64,000 nucleotides of DNA. It comes from Pisaster brevispinus (lineage: Eukaryota; Echinodermata; Asteroidea; Forcipulatida; Asteriidae). This document shows positions 11,514 through 23,700 of this stretch, in pieces (within the stretch, counting starts at the first letter, position 1; each line of letters starts with the position of its first letter). The position numbers and the translations under genes are program-made. Where the stretch lies: the NCBI GenBank assembly GCA_023634235.1, contig JAMKCF010000022.1, positions 2,658,541-2,722,540 of the forward strand, given 5' to 3'. The notes under the pieces are model-generated. The model did no database searches and had not been told where the DNA came from. It saw only the letters and a program-made list of their open reading frames with translations.

Positions 11514-12131
11514 GTAAGTTTTATTGATACCTCATTATGTATATAGGGATGGTATAAGCATGAGGTTTTTTGTCACTGATTGATCTACAGGCTCCCTTGT
11601 CCTGTACCAATATCCAACACCAAAGTGAAAAGACAACATAAACAAATGTTTAAATCATTGGACTCTAATTTTGGTAGTGTGCCTGATCCCATGTTAAGCA
11701 AAATCAGTTTACCAAGGTGTAATCCAAGTCAAACAGAGTCAAACAAAATTGCAGTAAGAACATATGAAATAATAATACTTGAATAATACTTATAGAATCC
11801 CTTGATTGAGTTCTTGCGGTTTATATGCGTTTTCAAAACAGTAAATATGAAACAAACATAAGGCTTTAGCGTTGGGCGTAGCGGCAATCTTTAAATATAC
11901 TTGGCATTAGCCCAGGTTGGACTCCTCTGTTACATACAATGTAGAATGCAATGGACACTGATGTCTTACCGGGAGTATTTATGTGAAAGGCAGAAAAAGG
12001 TTTTAAAACGTAGTCTCATGTTTTCGTGACTCGGAAATTGAGAACTTGACAACCTGCAATATCAACAGATAATTATTTTACCAAGGGTATTCATAAATTT
12101 TCATTTGTATCTTTATGCAGTAATAATTAAG

Positions 12132-12242
12132 GAGAGATGTACATCAAGAACAACTGAGTAAGATGAGTCAGACAACTGCAAGGCTTCTCAATTAACCACT
12201 TCAACATGAGAAGTACAGAGCAAGAAAGGCCTTGTGTTTAAG
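12132..12242 (+). pseudogene. 111-bp exon-like block, copy 4 (stop codon)
   Basis: Same length and splice edges, but GAA is TAA after LLN, so the frame is broken. This copy shares GCTTCTC and CACTT variants with copy 6, marking the two as a sub-family. Confidence 0.6.
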
Positions 12243-12495
12243 GTAAACAATTGGTTTAATAATATTTATAGAATCCCTTGAATGAGTTCTTGCGACTAAT
12301 ATGAGTTTTCAAAACAATAAATATGAAGCAAACATAAGGCTTCACCGTTCGTAGCAGCAATCTTAAAAATATATTAGGCATTAGCCCAGGCCCGTTACAT
12401 ACAACGCAGATTGCAATGGACACTGCCGTCTTACCAGAAGTAGCGTGGCATGACATTGTATCCAGCTAGTGCAGTTGCTTTAAAGACAAAGTATT

Positions 12496-13297
12496 TACCA
12501 GATTATACCAGCAGGAGTAAGATAGTTATGTCTGCAGATGATACTGCAATAATGTTCAGCGCTAAAAACAAATCTGACATCAGTTGTTTTAAATCAAGAA
12601 TTGCAAATTGTCTCTCATTAGTTGTATGATACCAGATTATCTGCCAATGCTTCCAAAACCAAAGTTATGACTTTTGGCACATCTCAAAAAACAAGAAAAG
12701 ATAACAATCTGACTTAAAATAAAGGAAGATGTATTGGAGAATGTGACCGAATTCAAATAGCTTGGTGTATGGTTTGACCAGTATCTCAGATGGGATACTC
12801 ATATTGATAAGACTGCTGCCAATGCAGTCCCAGATGATGATATGCAATCCCAGATGAACATCCACTCTTATAATACTAGATCCAATACCAGTAACAATAT
12901 TGGTCACTCGGCCATAAGAACGGAAATTGCCAAATGTTCCTTCAAGTTCTCTGGAGCCAGGACATGGAATGATCTTCCAGTTGCCATTAAAAGCTTGCCA
13001 GAGTTTTAAAAAAACTTGTCAAGGAGCACATTTCAAGTTCAAATTAGTAATTTGCATTTTAAAGTCTTATTGTTCAACATATCCTGGTTCCTTTTGATTT
13101 ATATTTTATCTGTGTCTTTTAGTCTCCAATTCTTTGTACAAATTTGCTATTTTAGCAGGAGACCATTGAGTCTTTCATGTTTTACAATTGTGATGGTGTA
13201 ATATGTAATATATTTTTTCACTAATACAGTTTTTGTACTGAGGGCCTCCATGGAAAGCAGTGCTGGGCGCTGATCAGAGTTTACCCTCAATAAATAA
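12496..13297 (+). mobile_element. LINE fragment with reverse-transcriptase active-site motif
   Basis: From 12528 the frame reads MSADDTAIMFSAKNKSD. SADD corresponds to the YxDD catalytic motif of reverse transcriptases. It is followed, after frame breaks, by the thumb-region phrase FKQLGVWFDQYLRWDTHIDK (with a stop at FK*L here), then HSYNTRSNT and FSGARTWNDLPVAIKSLPEF, typical of the C-terminal end of Jockey/CR1/L2-type LINE proteins. The tail reads CCCTCAATAAATAAA. It is 5'-truncated with several stops, so it is dead. It lies inside the duplicated modules. Confidence 0.85.
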
Positions 13298-13466
13298 ATT
13301 TATGTGAAAGGCCGAAATTGTTTTACAATGTAGTCTCATGTTTGCATGACTTGGAAATTGACAACTTACATGACTTTACAACCTGCAGTATCAACAAATA
13401 ATTATATTATCCAGGGTATTAATAAATTTTCATTTGTACTTGTATCTTTATGCAGTAACAATTAAG

Positions 13467-13577
13467 GAGAGATGTACATCAAGAACAACTGAGTAAGATG
13501 AGTCAGACAACTGCAAGGATCCTCAATGAACCAGTTCAACATGAGAAGTACAGAGCAAGAAAGGCCCCGTGTTTAAG
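13467..13577 (+). pseudogene. 111-bp exon-like block, copy 5
   Basis: Open in phase 2-2 and ending RARKAPCL with a GTAAAC donor. It lies directly downstream of the first LINE fragment. Confidence 0.45.
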
Positions 13578-14237
13578 GTAAACACCAGTGAAGACAATAA
13601 GAAGGTTGGATGGGTGGGGGTGTGGCTGGGGACATGTATACATTAGCATGGCAGATGCCTCGAAGAAGTATACCATTTTCAGTTTGCTTGGGAGGGGAAG
13701 TGGAGTTCAGTATTCAATGATCCAAGCCAGTTCAGGTTAATAGTCTTGCTCCAAGCCGTTACCGTTAAATACTCCTTGGAAAGTTACTCGTTGGATGAAG
13801 TACAGTGGTCCAACATTATGAGACTAACTTTGGGTCGGTGGTTGAGTGGTCGGGGGAGGGGTAAGGACCAGGTAGATACTAGCATGGCAGTTGAATATTC
13901 TTAAATGAGGTGGGGAAAAAGAGGGACATATGAAGAACTCCATTTTTGTTTTGAGCAGATAATCCCCTCACACTATGCGAGCTGCCTATGATGAGGCTGA
14001 GTGCACATCCAGAAATGGATTAATCTATTTACATTATAGGGGACAAAACTCCAGTTCATAAACAAAGTGGCAGAAAGCAAGATACTTATTTTTAAAAAAC
14101 CTTACAAGTAAAGAATGATAAATTTATTCATGATATTTTTAGGTTGCCCAAATAAAGAATAGATTGTAAATATTACATGTATATAACAAACATAAAACAA
14201 GATTTGTTGATGACAATACTATGATTAGGCCCCAAAC

Positions 14238-14483
14238 TTGAACCACAAACAAATTATAATTCCCCACGATCGTTGTGAACATCATTTTACAAAAAGAGAC
14301 ATGACCCCTCTTAGCATATTTTTTGTGGAAATTTTTAAGTCATGTTATGCTACATTTAATTGCCAAGTTGCTCAACAAAATATAGCACTGTTGGCACTTC
14401 ACAAATCTGGGAAAACACCTGTATTAATTGAATGCAGTGATCCAGCCACAGTCGGTCGAAGTAAAACTCTGAAAAAACATTAA
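14238..14483 (+). pseudogene. Module block F, longest open copy (81 codons)
   Basis: Includes PHDRCEHHFTKRDMTPLSIF, then NCQVAQQNIALLALHKSGKT and PVLIECSDPATVGRSKTLKK. Other copies lose the last third by a frameshift next to the phrase TCTGGAAAACACC. Preservation of the whole frame in one copy argues that it was coding. No known domain recognised. Confidence 0.4.
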
Positions 14484-14809
14484 ATCGTATTGACTTTGGG
14501 TGTTACAAATGGTACATGTTCAACCAAAAGGTTTCATAATTATAAAGTAATTGTTCAGGCAAAAAAATTGACGACTTAAAACAGCAAAAAACTCAGGCAA
14601 ACAACAAATGTTGCTTCCAAATGAAGGTTGTTTATGCTTTGCCACGGTTTGAGCAGGTCTGGTTTCTGCTCACACAAACCATTAACCTTACGGAGTGTGG
14701 TCCAGACTATAAAGGTCATGCTGTCTAAAACGGGCTTCGTGATGTGACACAAAAAGTGCCCCTTTTTTTAGTCCACCAATCAAAACACATGTTATATGGA
14801 TGGAAAGCT

Positions 14810-15270
14810 TATTTTATCTAGTCTCATAAACCGTGCGACTTATATTTCTGCGACCTTGCTAGGGAGTTTTCCATTCAATTTAGTAATACAACCCCCAGGA
14901 AAAATGCCAACATGTGGCGTGACCTTCATATAGAACTGATTATTTGAGTCGAAATGCACTTTTTTTTTATCAAAAAGTGTCCCTCTTTTCTGTCTACTAA
15001 TTAAATAGAAATTATACTTTTTAGAAAGAGGAATATATAAACTAAACAATGCCGAGCGACTTTGTATGTTTAACAAAAGTACTTTCCCAAAACAGAGGAA
15101 AACGTCTCCCGGGTGCATGAATTTTAAGTGATTTTCCCGTATTAAACAGATCGCTGTGAAAGGCGTTGAGCAGATGCATGCTAGTTCTTCAAATGGCAAC
15201 GAGTTCTAGCCCCCTCCCCCACTAACAACCTGTACCCCCAAATGATTGTAAATAAAATAGCACAATGAAT
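14810..15270. repeat. Duplicated 450-bp segment, copy 2
   Basis: Near-identical to 10790-11260, with few substitutions. Together with the flanking blocks F and G this dates the module duplications as recent. Confidence 0.85.
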
Positions 15271-15992
15271 GGGTTGATACATGAAATAAGCTCCCCCCCA
15301 ATAAGAAAATAAAAATAAATAGCTAAATTGATAAAAAACTTATGTCTTTGCCCCTGTTTACCCCCAAAAGAAAGTGTCTGGTTACACCTCATTTACCCCT
15401 TACATGTACACTTACTATCAGTGGCTTCTGGCTTTTGAAAAAAATGACATCAACTGTAATTGAACCACTTAATCAGTTGACGTTCGATCTGATCTACTGT
15501 GTGTGTGTGTGTTAGGGGGGAGGGGGTTCCAAACCTCGCCTACGAACAATCTTAGTTGCTTAAATCAAACTACCAAGGTGCAACCCAAGTCAAACAGAGT
15601 CAAACAAAATTGCAGTAAGAAGATGTGAAATAATAATACTTGAATAATACTTATAGAATCCCTTGATTGAGTTCTTGCGGTTTATATGCGTTTTCAAAAC
15701 AGTAAATATGAAGCAAACATAAGGCTTTAGCGTTGGGCGTAGCGGTAATCTTTAAATATACATGGCATTAGCCCAGGTTGGACTCCTCTGTTACATACAA
15801 TGTAGAATGCAATGGACACTGATGTCTTACCGGGAGTATTTATGTGAAAGGCAAAAAAAAGTTTTAAAACGTAGTCTCATGTTTTCGTGACTCGGAAATT
15901 GACAACTTGACAACCTGCAATATCAACAGATAATTATTTTACCAAGGGTATTCATAAATTTTCATTTGTATCTTTATGCAGTAATAATTAAG

Positions 15993-16103
15993 GAGAGATG
16001 TACATCAAGAACAACTGAGTAAGATGAGTCAGACAACTGCAAGGCTTCTCAATGAACCACTTCAACATGAGAAGTACAGAGCAAGAAAGGCCTTGCGTTT
16101 AAG
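15993..16103 (+). pseudogene. 111-bp exon-like block, copy 6
   Basis: Open frame, sub-family with copy 4 (ARLLNEPLQHEKY), ending RARKALRL. GTAAAC donor retained. Confidence 0.45.
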
Positions 16104-16324
16104 GTAAACAATTGGTTGAATAATATTTATAGAATCCCTTGAATGAGTTCTTGCGACTAATATGAGTTTTCAAAACAGTAAATATGAAGCAAACATAAGG
16201 CTTCACCGTTCGTAGCGGCTATCTTAAAAATATACTTGGCATTAGCCCCGTTACGTACAACGCAGATTGCAATGGACACTGCCGTCTTACCAGAAGTAGC
16301 TAGTGCAGTCGCTTTAGACAAAGT

Positions 16325-16929
16325 ATTTACCAAATTATACCAGCAGGAGTAAGATAGTTATGTCTGCAGATAATACTGCAATAATGTGCTAAAACAAATC
16401 TGACATCAGATGTGTTTTTAATAAAGAATTGCAAATTGTCTCTCATTAGTTGTATGACACCAGATTTCTGCCAATGCTTCCAAAACCAAAGTTATGACTT
16501 TTGGCACATCTCAAAAAATAAGAAGAGATAACAATCTGACTTAAAATAAAGGAAGATGTATTGGAGAATGTGACCGAATTCAAACAGCTTGGTATATGGT
16601 TTGACCAGTATCTCAGATGGGATACTCATATTGATAAGACTGCTGCCAACGCAGTCCCAGATGATGATATCAAATATATTAAAGACTTAGGGCCTACTGT
16701 TCAACATATCCTGGTTCCTTTTGATTTATATTTTATCTGTGTCTTTTAGTCTCCAATTCTTTGTACAAATTTGCTATTTAAGCAGGAGACCATTGAGTCT
16801 TTCATGTTTTACAATTTTGATGGTGTAATATGTAATATATTTTTTCACTAATACAGTTTTTGTACTGAGGGCCTCCATGGAAAGCAGTGCTGGGCGCTGA
16901 TCAGAGTTTACCCTCAATAAATAAATTTA
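16325..16929 (+). mobile_element. Second LINE fragment, internally deleted
   Basis: Matches 12496-13297, but about 240 bases corresponding to roughly 12840-13070 are missing. The catalytic motif is changed from SADD to SADN (GATAAT). The frame VLENVTEFKQLGIWFDQYLR is intact here. Its tail is the same CCCTCAATAAATAAA. The LINE was probably carried along by segmental duplication, since the flanking module sequence also matches. Confidence 0.85.
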
Positions 16930-17093
16930 TCTGAAAGGCCGAAATTGTTTTACAATGTAGTCTCATGTTTTCATGACTTGGAAATTGACAACTTACATGA
17001 CTTGACAACCTGCAGTATCAACAAATAATTATATTATCCAGGGTATTAATAAATTTTCATTTGTACTTGTATCTTTATGCAGTAACAATTAAG

Positions 17094-17204
17094 GAGAGAT
17101 GTACACCAAGAACAACTGAGTAAGATGAGTCAGACAACTGCAAGGATCCTCAATGAACCAGTTCAACATGAGAAGTACAGAACAAGAAAGGCCTCGTTTT
17201 TAAG
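17094..17204 (+). pseudogene. 111-bp exon-like block, copy 7
   Basis: Open frame ending YRTRKASFL, GTAAAC donor. It is the most divergent of the open copies and the last before the end of the duplicated locus. Confidence 0.45.
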
Positions 17205-17791
17205 GTAAACACCAGTGAAGACAGTAAGGAGATTGGATGGGTGGGGGTGTGGCTGGGGACATGTATACATTAGCATGGCAGATGCCTCAAAGGAGTATAC
17301 CATTTTTAGTTTGCTTGGGAGGAGAAGTGGAGTTCAGTATTCAATGATCCAAGCCAGTTCAGGTGTTAGTCTTGCTCCAAGCCGTTACCGTTAAACACTC
17401 CTTGGAAATGAAGTAGAGAGGTCCAACATTAACTTTGGGTCGGTGGTTGAGTGGGTGGGGGAGGGGTAGATACTAGCATGGCAGTTGAATTGAGGTGGGG
17501 AAACGAGGGATGCAAGGAGTTCTAGCCCCCTCCCCCACTAACAACCCATGCCCCCAAATGATTGTAAATAAATGAATGGTTTGATACATGAAATAGCTTG
17601 ATTTATCGAAATTTGGGGTACCAAAATGTATCAAAATCATTAATTTTAGTATAAATCTTGAAAATATAGACTGGTAGCTATCATTTGAAACCTAATCTAT
17701 TGTTGTGACATGCATTTCAATTTTCTGATGTCATGGCCACTTTGGTGTGGAATTGCCCTTTTACTAACATCTGTCATTTAATTCCACTCAG
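17205..17791. other. Module remnants, no gene
   Basis: Shortened copy of the GGGTGGGGGTGTGGCTG and GGTCGGTGGTTGAGTGG module sequence, then AT-rich DNA. Confidence 0.6.
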
Positions 17792-17882
17792 GTTTGTACC
17801 TTGTGCTGGCACTTCCAATTTAACCAGCAGATTGGTTGCATCTACAACTCAGCATGTCAAGCTCACGCTCTAATACTTCAAG
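17792..17882 (+). pseudogene. Exon-like block E, copy 3 (91 bp)
   Basis: Bounded by CCACTCAG and GTAAGT. Reads FVPCAGTSNLTSRLVASTT, then a stop near the end (CTC TAA). Confidence 0.5.
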
Positions 17883-18612
17883 GTAAGTTTATAATAAGCC
17901 CTACCTCATTATGTATATAGGGAAGGTTTAAGCATGAGTTTCTTTGACACTGAATGATCTACAGGCTCCTTTGCCACTGTACCAAAAAACACCGTTAAAA
18001 AAACCCCCAAAAACATGAAACGTAAAGCAAAATCAGTTTACCTTGGTGCAGTACTCGTTCAAACAGAATAAAAATTTGGCATAGTTATAGTTCAGTGTAA
18101 GAAGATACATCGAAGGAAATCAGTTTTGTAAAGAGTACATCATACATTTTCATCCTCTTGTTTTCAATAGACACTTTGGCCAACTTATAAACTTAATAAG
18201 AGCAGACTTAATTGTTGTCAAAACAAGGAAATACCGTCATACGTTGAAGGGATTTTGTTGGTCATTATTTCTTTATCTCAATTGTGACAGTACTTCAGAC
18301 AAAAGTGCCCCCATATTTGAAATATGAATCTTTGAGAAAACAAAATTGCCAGAAAAAATGTTACAATTTATGGCTTGATATATGTATTTACAACATTTTA
18401 AAACTATTTTTCTAATTGACATGCAAAGAATTTATTTAACTTTTTGTCCCACAGATAATCTTACAAAAAGTAGTACATGTACATTACAGTTTAAAATTAC
18501 CCAAATTAAAGAAAACCAAATAATTGCCCTGGAAGTGTAATAATAAATTCTAGTTGAGTTGCTGTCTGTACCAAAACAATGATTAATGAGATTTCATCTT
18601 TGTTGATTACAG
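17883..18612. other. AT-rich spacer, no gene
   Basis: No exon-like block apart from a damaged fragment of block A near 18020-18070. Confidence 0.5.
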
Positions 18613-18682
18613 GTTGGGAGAAACGTTAAGCAGAGTGCAGAAAAAACCTGATGCAGTGGCCTCCTACTCTGAAACGCTTTGA
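18613..18682 (+). CDS. Possible last exon of the duplicated-module gene
   Basis: After a good acceptor (GATTACAG), one frame reads LGETLSRVQKKPDAVASYSE then TL and stop. This frame needs two bases from the previous exon, which block E copy 1 (8703-8794) would supply; copies 2 and 3 end in another phase. About 700 bases separate it from block E copy 3. No family recognised. A short AT-rich 3' region follows. Confidence 0.25.
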
Positions 18683-18934
18683 TCCTCAACGAGACAAAGA
18701 ATCTGTGACAGCCTTGGAACAATTAACATGTGATGGAAACAAGCAGATGATTTAAAGAACCTTGGACAAATGTAATTATTTCTACTTTGAACCATGGTAA
18801 CTTTGATTTAGGTAAACAGTTAAGAGCTAATATTTTGCTGAAACTTTCCATGTCTATGATGAAGTTACTTTCATCAAAACTGATGAACGATATGAAACAA
18901 ACTCTTTGAAAAAGACATTTTCTTAAAGGTGTAA

Positions 18935-19139
18935 AGTGAAGAAAACCTTTTTTGGGCCCATCACTCTGGAATAGACTCCCTACTGAACTCAGATAAGAAA
19001 CCTCATAAGCAAAATTAAAAGTTCAATTAAAAACCCACCTTTCCCATAGTTTGATGTTTTAGTTCATACTATTTTTGGCTTTCTCTCAGTTGCACCAGGA
19101 GTGTCAAGTCTGATGGACATGGCCTTTATTAATGTTCAC

Positions 19140-19199
<60 letters not shown>
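18935..19199 (+). mobile_element. LINE 3' remnant with (ATT)20 tail
   Basis: The frame FFGPSLWNRLPTELR followed, after stops, by KVQLKTHLSHS matches the usual end of LINE ORF2 proteins (LWN-LP, then FK--LKTHLF). The sequence then runs TGGCCTTTATTAATGTTCACT into an uninterrupted ATT repeat at 19141-19199. It is a truncated dead copy. Confidence 0.75.
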
Positions 19200-19200
<1 letters not shown>

Positions 19201-19900
19201 GTGCTCAACCAAAGAGGTCATAGAGAAGGTCATAACCTGAACTGACATTTTCTTATGTTTTCCATGTGAACACATTATCTATGTTTCAAAAACAAACCAA
19301 ATATCTGTTAGATATTATATTTTGGACACATATTTGTTGATGGAGCCAATTATACACAATCTTACTTATTTTTTCTGCAAAATTTCTGCCGTGTTAACTA
19401 CAAAAAGCTATAGTATTTAAATGAAACATTTCACTTGGCTATGTTAGAATGTTAGATGTACATTTATAAACAATTTATATTGTGTGTTCTAAATAGATAT
19501 TTGTTTTTACCCTTCTGTCTTCTAACCACACTATCCTTTTTCCACTGCAACCTTGTACCTGTGTTTACTAGAATCTTACATCCCTCCTCTCCCTTCTCTC
19601 CTAACTCTGAATTAGCACCATCACATACAAACGTTAGGATCCTTCTTAACACCCTGCAATTATCATCATCCAGACAACCTCTCCACTGCCTCCACCTCTG
19701 AGTTCTTCAACTGTTAATAAATCCTTCCTTACCCAGCCTCATACTTTACTGCAAAGTCTCCCGATCCTTACTCTTGCTTTAAATCCCCTTTAACGTATCC
19801 CCTTTTAAATTTTAAGGTTTTTTTTTACACGTTCTTTCCCTGCATCATTGTATTCTTACACATTTACCCTTCGCTTCCCCCAAAAGCTCTAGTTCAGTGT
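19200..19900. other. AT-rich, then C/T-rich sequence, no gene
   Basis: From about 19500 the plus strand is pyrimidine-rich. Short frames on both strands reflect composition. Confidence 0.55.
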
Positions 19901-20250
19901 CCAATTAACGCTTCTAAATTAGCAAACATTCTCTCCTAACTCAGCACCCATAATCGTTTAACATTCATCTACCACTTCCATCCTGGTGTTGATTTATGGA
20001 TCCATTCTTGCGTTTATTTACCACTTCCCTCCTTGTGTCTGTATTCCACTTTCCTCCTCGTGTTTATTTACCACTTCCATCCTTGCAATTATTTACCACC
20101 TCAAGCCCTGCTCTTGTACCTGGTTCCTCTTTGCAATACATCCCTCATTGCGCTTTAATCAGATTCTCTCTTTGCGTTTGTTTATCACTTCAAGCAGTTA
20201 TTCACCATTTCAAGCCTTGCACTTGTTTACTCTCTCCCTCCTTAACAATT
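19900..20250. repeat. Decayed pyrimidine-rich minisatellite
   Basis: The phrase GTTTATTTACCACTTCCATCCTTGC recurs, with variants, at roughly 30-bp spacing. Copies are diverged. Two overlapping 86-88-aa frames follow the repeat and are not genes. Confidence 0.7.
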
Positions 20251-20648
20251 AAATGACTCTTTTTTTAATGTGTTAATCTACACAGTTAGAAGTTTGCGTT
20301 AAAATTTAAAGTTATTTAAACGTAAAAATTGTATCTAAATATTTAGAAGTTTACATTGAGGACTGAGTTTATTTTCAAGGTTCAACTTGTATCTAAGAAG
20401 CTAGAAGTTTGCATCAAATAAAATAACTTTAACACAACCTGCTTACTTTTTTAGATACAGATTTAACGATCTAATGAATGTTAAACTTTATGTTAACAGT
20501 TGTAATGATGTACTATCTTGTTATGTTGTGTCAGAAATAAACATATGTATGAAAAAACATGTAGTAATAAAGAGTCCTTGTTTTGAGTCTATAAATTAAA
20601 TATAAAAAAACCTATACAGACTGTACAGAACAGCATAAACGTTTTAAA
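20251..20648. other. AT-rich spacer, no gene
   Basis: Contains three loose repeats of TTAGAAGTTTGCRTTAAA. Nothing else seen. Confidence 0.5.
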
Positions 20649-20709
20649 GGGTCAAAGGTCGAAGAAGGTTAAACGTCAAAGTTCAGGTCAAAGGTTAGGT
20701 CAAAGGTTA
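20649..20709 (+). promoter_or_regulatory. Cluster of three DR1-like nuclear-receptor sites
   Basis: GGGTCAAAGGTCG (20649-20661), AGGTCAAAGGTTA (20685-20697) and AGGTCAAAGGTTA (20697-20709) each fit two AGGTCA-like half-sites spaced by one base, the arrangement bound by HNF4/COUP-TF/RXR-type receptors. They sit immediately left of the giant satellite. They could also be a degenerate minisatellite. Confidence 0.4.
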
Positions 20710-20736
20710 ACAGATACGTATGAATATTGTATGAAG

Positions 20737-23700
20737 CCACTTTGTGGCGGCCCTAGTTGGCCACTTTGTGGCGGCCCTAGTTGGCCACTTTGTGGCGGCC
20801 CTAGTTGGCCACTTTGTGGCGGCCCTAGTTGGCCACTTTGTGGCGGCCCTAGTTGGCCACTTTGTGGCGGCCCTAGTTGGCCACTTTGTGGCGGCCCTAG
20901 TTGGCCACTTTGTGGCGGCCCTAGTTGGCCACTTTGTGGCGGCCCTAGTTGGCCACTTTGTGGCGGCCCTAGTTGGCCACTTTGTGGCGGCCCTAGTTGG
21001 CCACTTTGTGGCGGCCCTAGTTGGCCACTTTGTGGCGGCCCTAGTTGGCCACTTTGTGGCGGCCCTAGTTGGCCACTTTGTGGCGGCCCTAGTTGGCCAC
21101 TTTGTGGCGGCCCTAGTTGGCCACTTTGTGGCGGCCCTAGTTGGCCACTTTGTGGCGGCCCTAGTTGGCCACTTTGTGGCGGCCCTAGTTGGCCACTTTG
21201 TGGCGGCCCTAGTTGGCCACTTTGTGGCGGCCCTAGTTGGCCACTTTGTGGCGGCCCTAGTTGGCCACTTTGTGGCGGCCCTAGTTGGCCACTTTGTGGC
21301 GGCCCTAGTTGGCCACTTTGTGGCGGCCCTAGTTGGCCACTTTGTGGCGGCCCTAGTTGGCCACTTTGTGGCGGCCCTAGTTGGCCACTTTGTGGCGGCC
21401 CTAGTTGGCCACTTTGTGGCGGCCCTAGTTGGCCACTTTGTGGCGGCCCTAGTTGGCCACTTTGTGGCGGCCCTAGTTGGCCACTTTGTGGCGGCCCTAG
21501 TTGGCCACTTTGTGGCGGCCCTAGTTGGCCACTTTGTGGCGGCCCTAGTTGGCCACTTTGTGGCGGCCCTAGTTGGCCACTTTGTGGCGGCCCTAGTTGG
21601 CCACTTTGTGGCGGCCCTAGTTGGCCACTTTGTGGCGGCCCTAGTTGGCCACTTTGTGGCGGCCCTAGTTGGCCACTTTGTGGCGGCCCTAGTTGGCCAC
21701 TTTGTGGCGGCCCTAGTTGGCCACTTTGTGGCGGCCCTAGTTGGCCACTTTGTGGCGGCCCTAGTTGGCCACTTTGTGGCGGCCCTAGTTGGCCACTTTG
21801 TGGCGGCCCTAGTTGGCCACTTTGTGGCGGCCCTAGTTGGCCACTTTGTGGCGGCCCTAGTTGGCCACTTTGTGGCGGCCCTAGTTGGCCACTTTGTGGC
21901 GGCCCTAGTTGGCCACTTTGTGGCGGCCCTAGTTGGCCACTTTGTGGCGGCCCTAGTTGGCCACTTTGTGGCGGCCCTAGTTGGCCACTTTGTGGCGGCC
22001 CTAGTTGGCCACTTTGTGGCGGCCCTAGTTGGCCACTTTGTGGCGGCCCTAGTTGGCCACTTTGTGGCGGCCCTAGTTGGCCACTTTGTGGCGGCCCTAG
22101 TTGGCCACTTTGTGGCGGCCCTAGTTGGCCACTTTGTGGCGGCCCTAGTTGGCCACTTTGTGGCGGCCCTAGTTGGCCACTTTGTGGCGGCCCTAGTTGG
22201 CCACTTTGTGGCGGCCCTAGTTGGCCACTTTGTGGCGGCCCTAGTTGGCCACTTTGTGGCGGCCCTAGTTGGCCACTTTGTGGCGGCCCTAGTTGGCCAC
22301 TTTGTGGCGGCCCTAGTTGGCCACTTTGTGGCGGCCCTAGTTGGCCACTTTGTGGCGGCCCTAGTTGGCCACTTTGTGGCGGCCCTAGTTGGCCACTTTG
22401 TGGCGGCCCTAGTTGGCCACTTTGTGGCGGCCCTAGTTGGCCACTTTGTGGCGGCCCTAGTTGGCCACTTTGTGGCGGCCCTAGTTGGCCACTTTGTGGC
22501 GGCCCTAGTTGGCCACTTTGTGGCGGCCCTAGTTGGCCACTTTGTGGCGGCCCTAGTTGGCCACTTTGTGGCGGCCCTAGTTGGCCACTTTGTGGCGGCC
22601 CTAGTTGGCCACTTTGTGGCGGCCCTAGTTGGCCACTTTGTGGCGGCCCTAGTTGGCCACTTTGTGGCGGCCCTAGTTGGCCACTTTGTGGCGGCCCTAG
22701 TTGGCCACTTTGTGGCGGCCCTAGTTGGCCACTTTGTGGCGGCCCTAGTTGGCCACTTTGTGGCGGCCCTAGTTGGCCACTTTGTGGCGGCCCTAGTTGG
22801 CCACTTTGTGGCGGCCCTAGTTGGCCACTTTGTGGCGGCCCTAGTTGGCCACTTTGTGGCGGCCCTAGTTGGCCACTTTGTGGCGGCCCTAGTTGGCCAC
22901 TTTGTGGCGGCCCTAGTTGGCCACTTTGTGGCGGCCCTAGTTGGCCACTTTGTGGCGGCCCTAGTTGGCCACTTTGTGGCGGCCCTAGTTGGCCACTTTG
23001 TGGCGGCCCTAGTTGGCCACTTTGTGGCGGCCCTAGTTGGCCACTTTGTGGCGGCCCTAGTTGGCCACTTTGTGGCGGCCCTAGTTGGCCACTTTGTGGC
23101 GGCCCTAGTTGGCCACTTTGTGGCGGCCCTAGTTGGCCACTTTGTGGCGGCCCTAGTTGGCCACTTTGTGGCGGCCCTAGTTGGCCACTTTGTGGCGGCC
23201 CTAGTTGGCCACTTTGTGGCGGCCCTAGTTGGCCACTTTGTGGCGGCCCTAGTTGGCCACTTTGTGGCGGCCCTAGTTGGCCACTTTGTGGCGGCCCTAG
23301 TTGGCCACTTTGTGGCGGCCCTAGTTGGCCACTTTGTGGCGGCCCTAGTTGGCCACTTTGTGGCGGCCCTAGTTGGCCACTTTGTGGCGGCCCTAGTTGG
23401 CCACTTTGTGGCGGCCCTAGTTGGCCACTTTGTGGCGGCCCTAGTTGGCCACTTTGTGGCGGCCCTAGTTGGCCACTTTGTGGCGGCCCTAGTTGGCCAC
23501 TTTGTGGCGGCCCTAGTTGGCCACTTTGTGGCGGCCCTAGTTGGCCACTTTGTGGCGGCCCTAGTTGGCCACTTTGTGGCGGCCCTAGTTGGCCACTTTG
23601 TGGCGGCCCTAGTTGGCCACTTTGTGGCGGCCCTAGTTGGCCACTTTGTGGCGGCCCTAGTTGGCCACTTTGTGGCGGCCCTAGTTGGCCACTTTGTGGC

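Noticed and set aside
14840..15199. 119-codon minus-strand frame (PFEELACICSTPFTAICL)
   Set aside because: Conserved only because the segment is a recent duplicate of 10790-11260; there is no domain and the ends drift.
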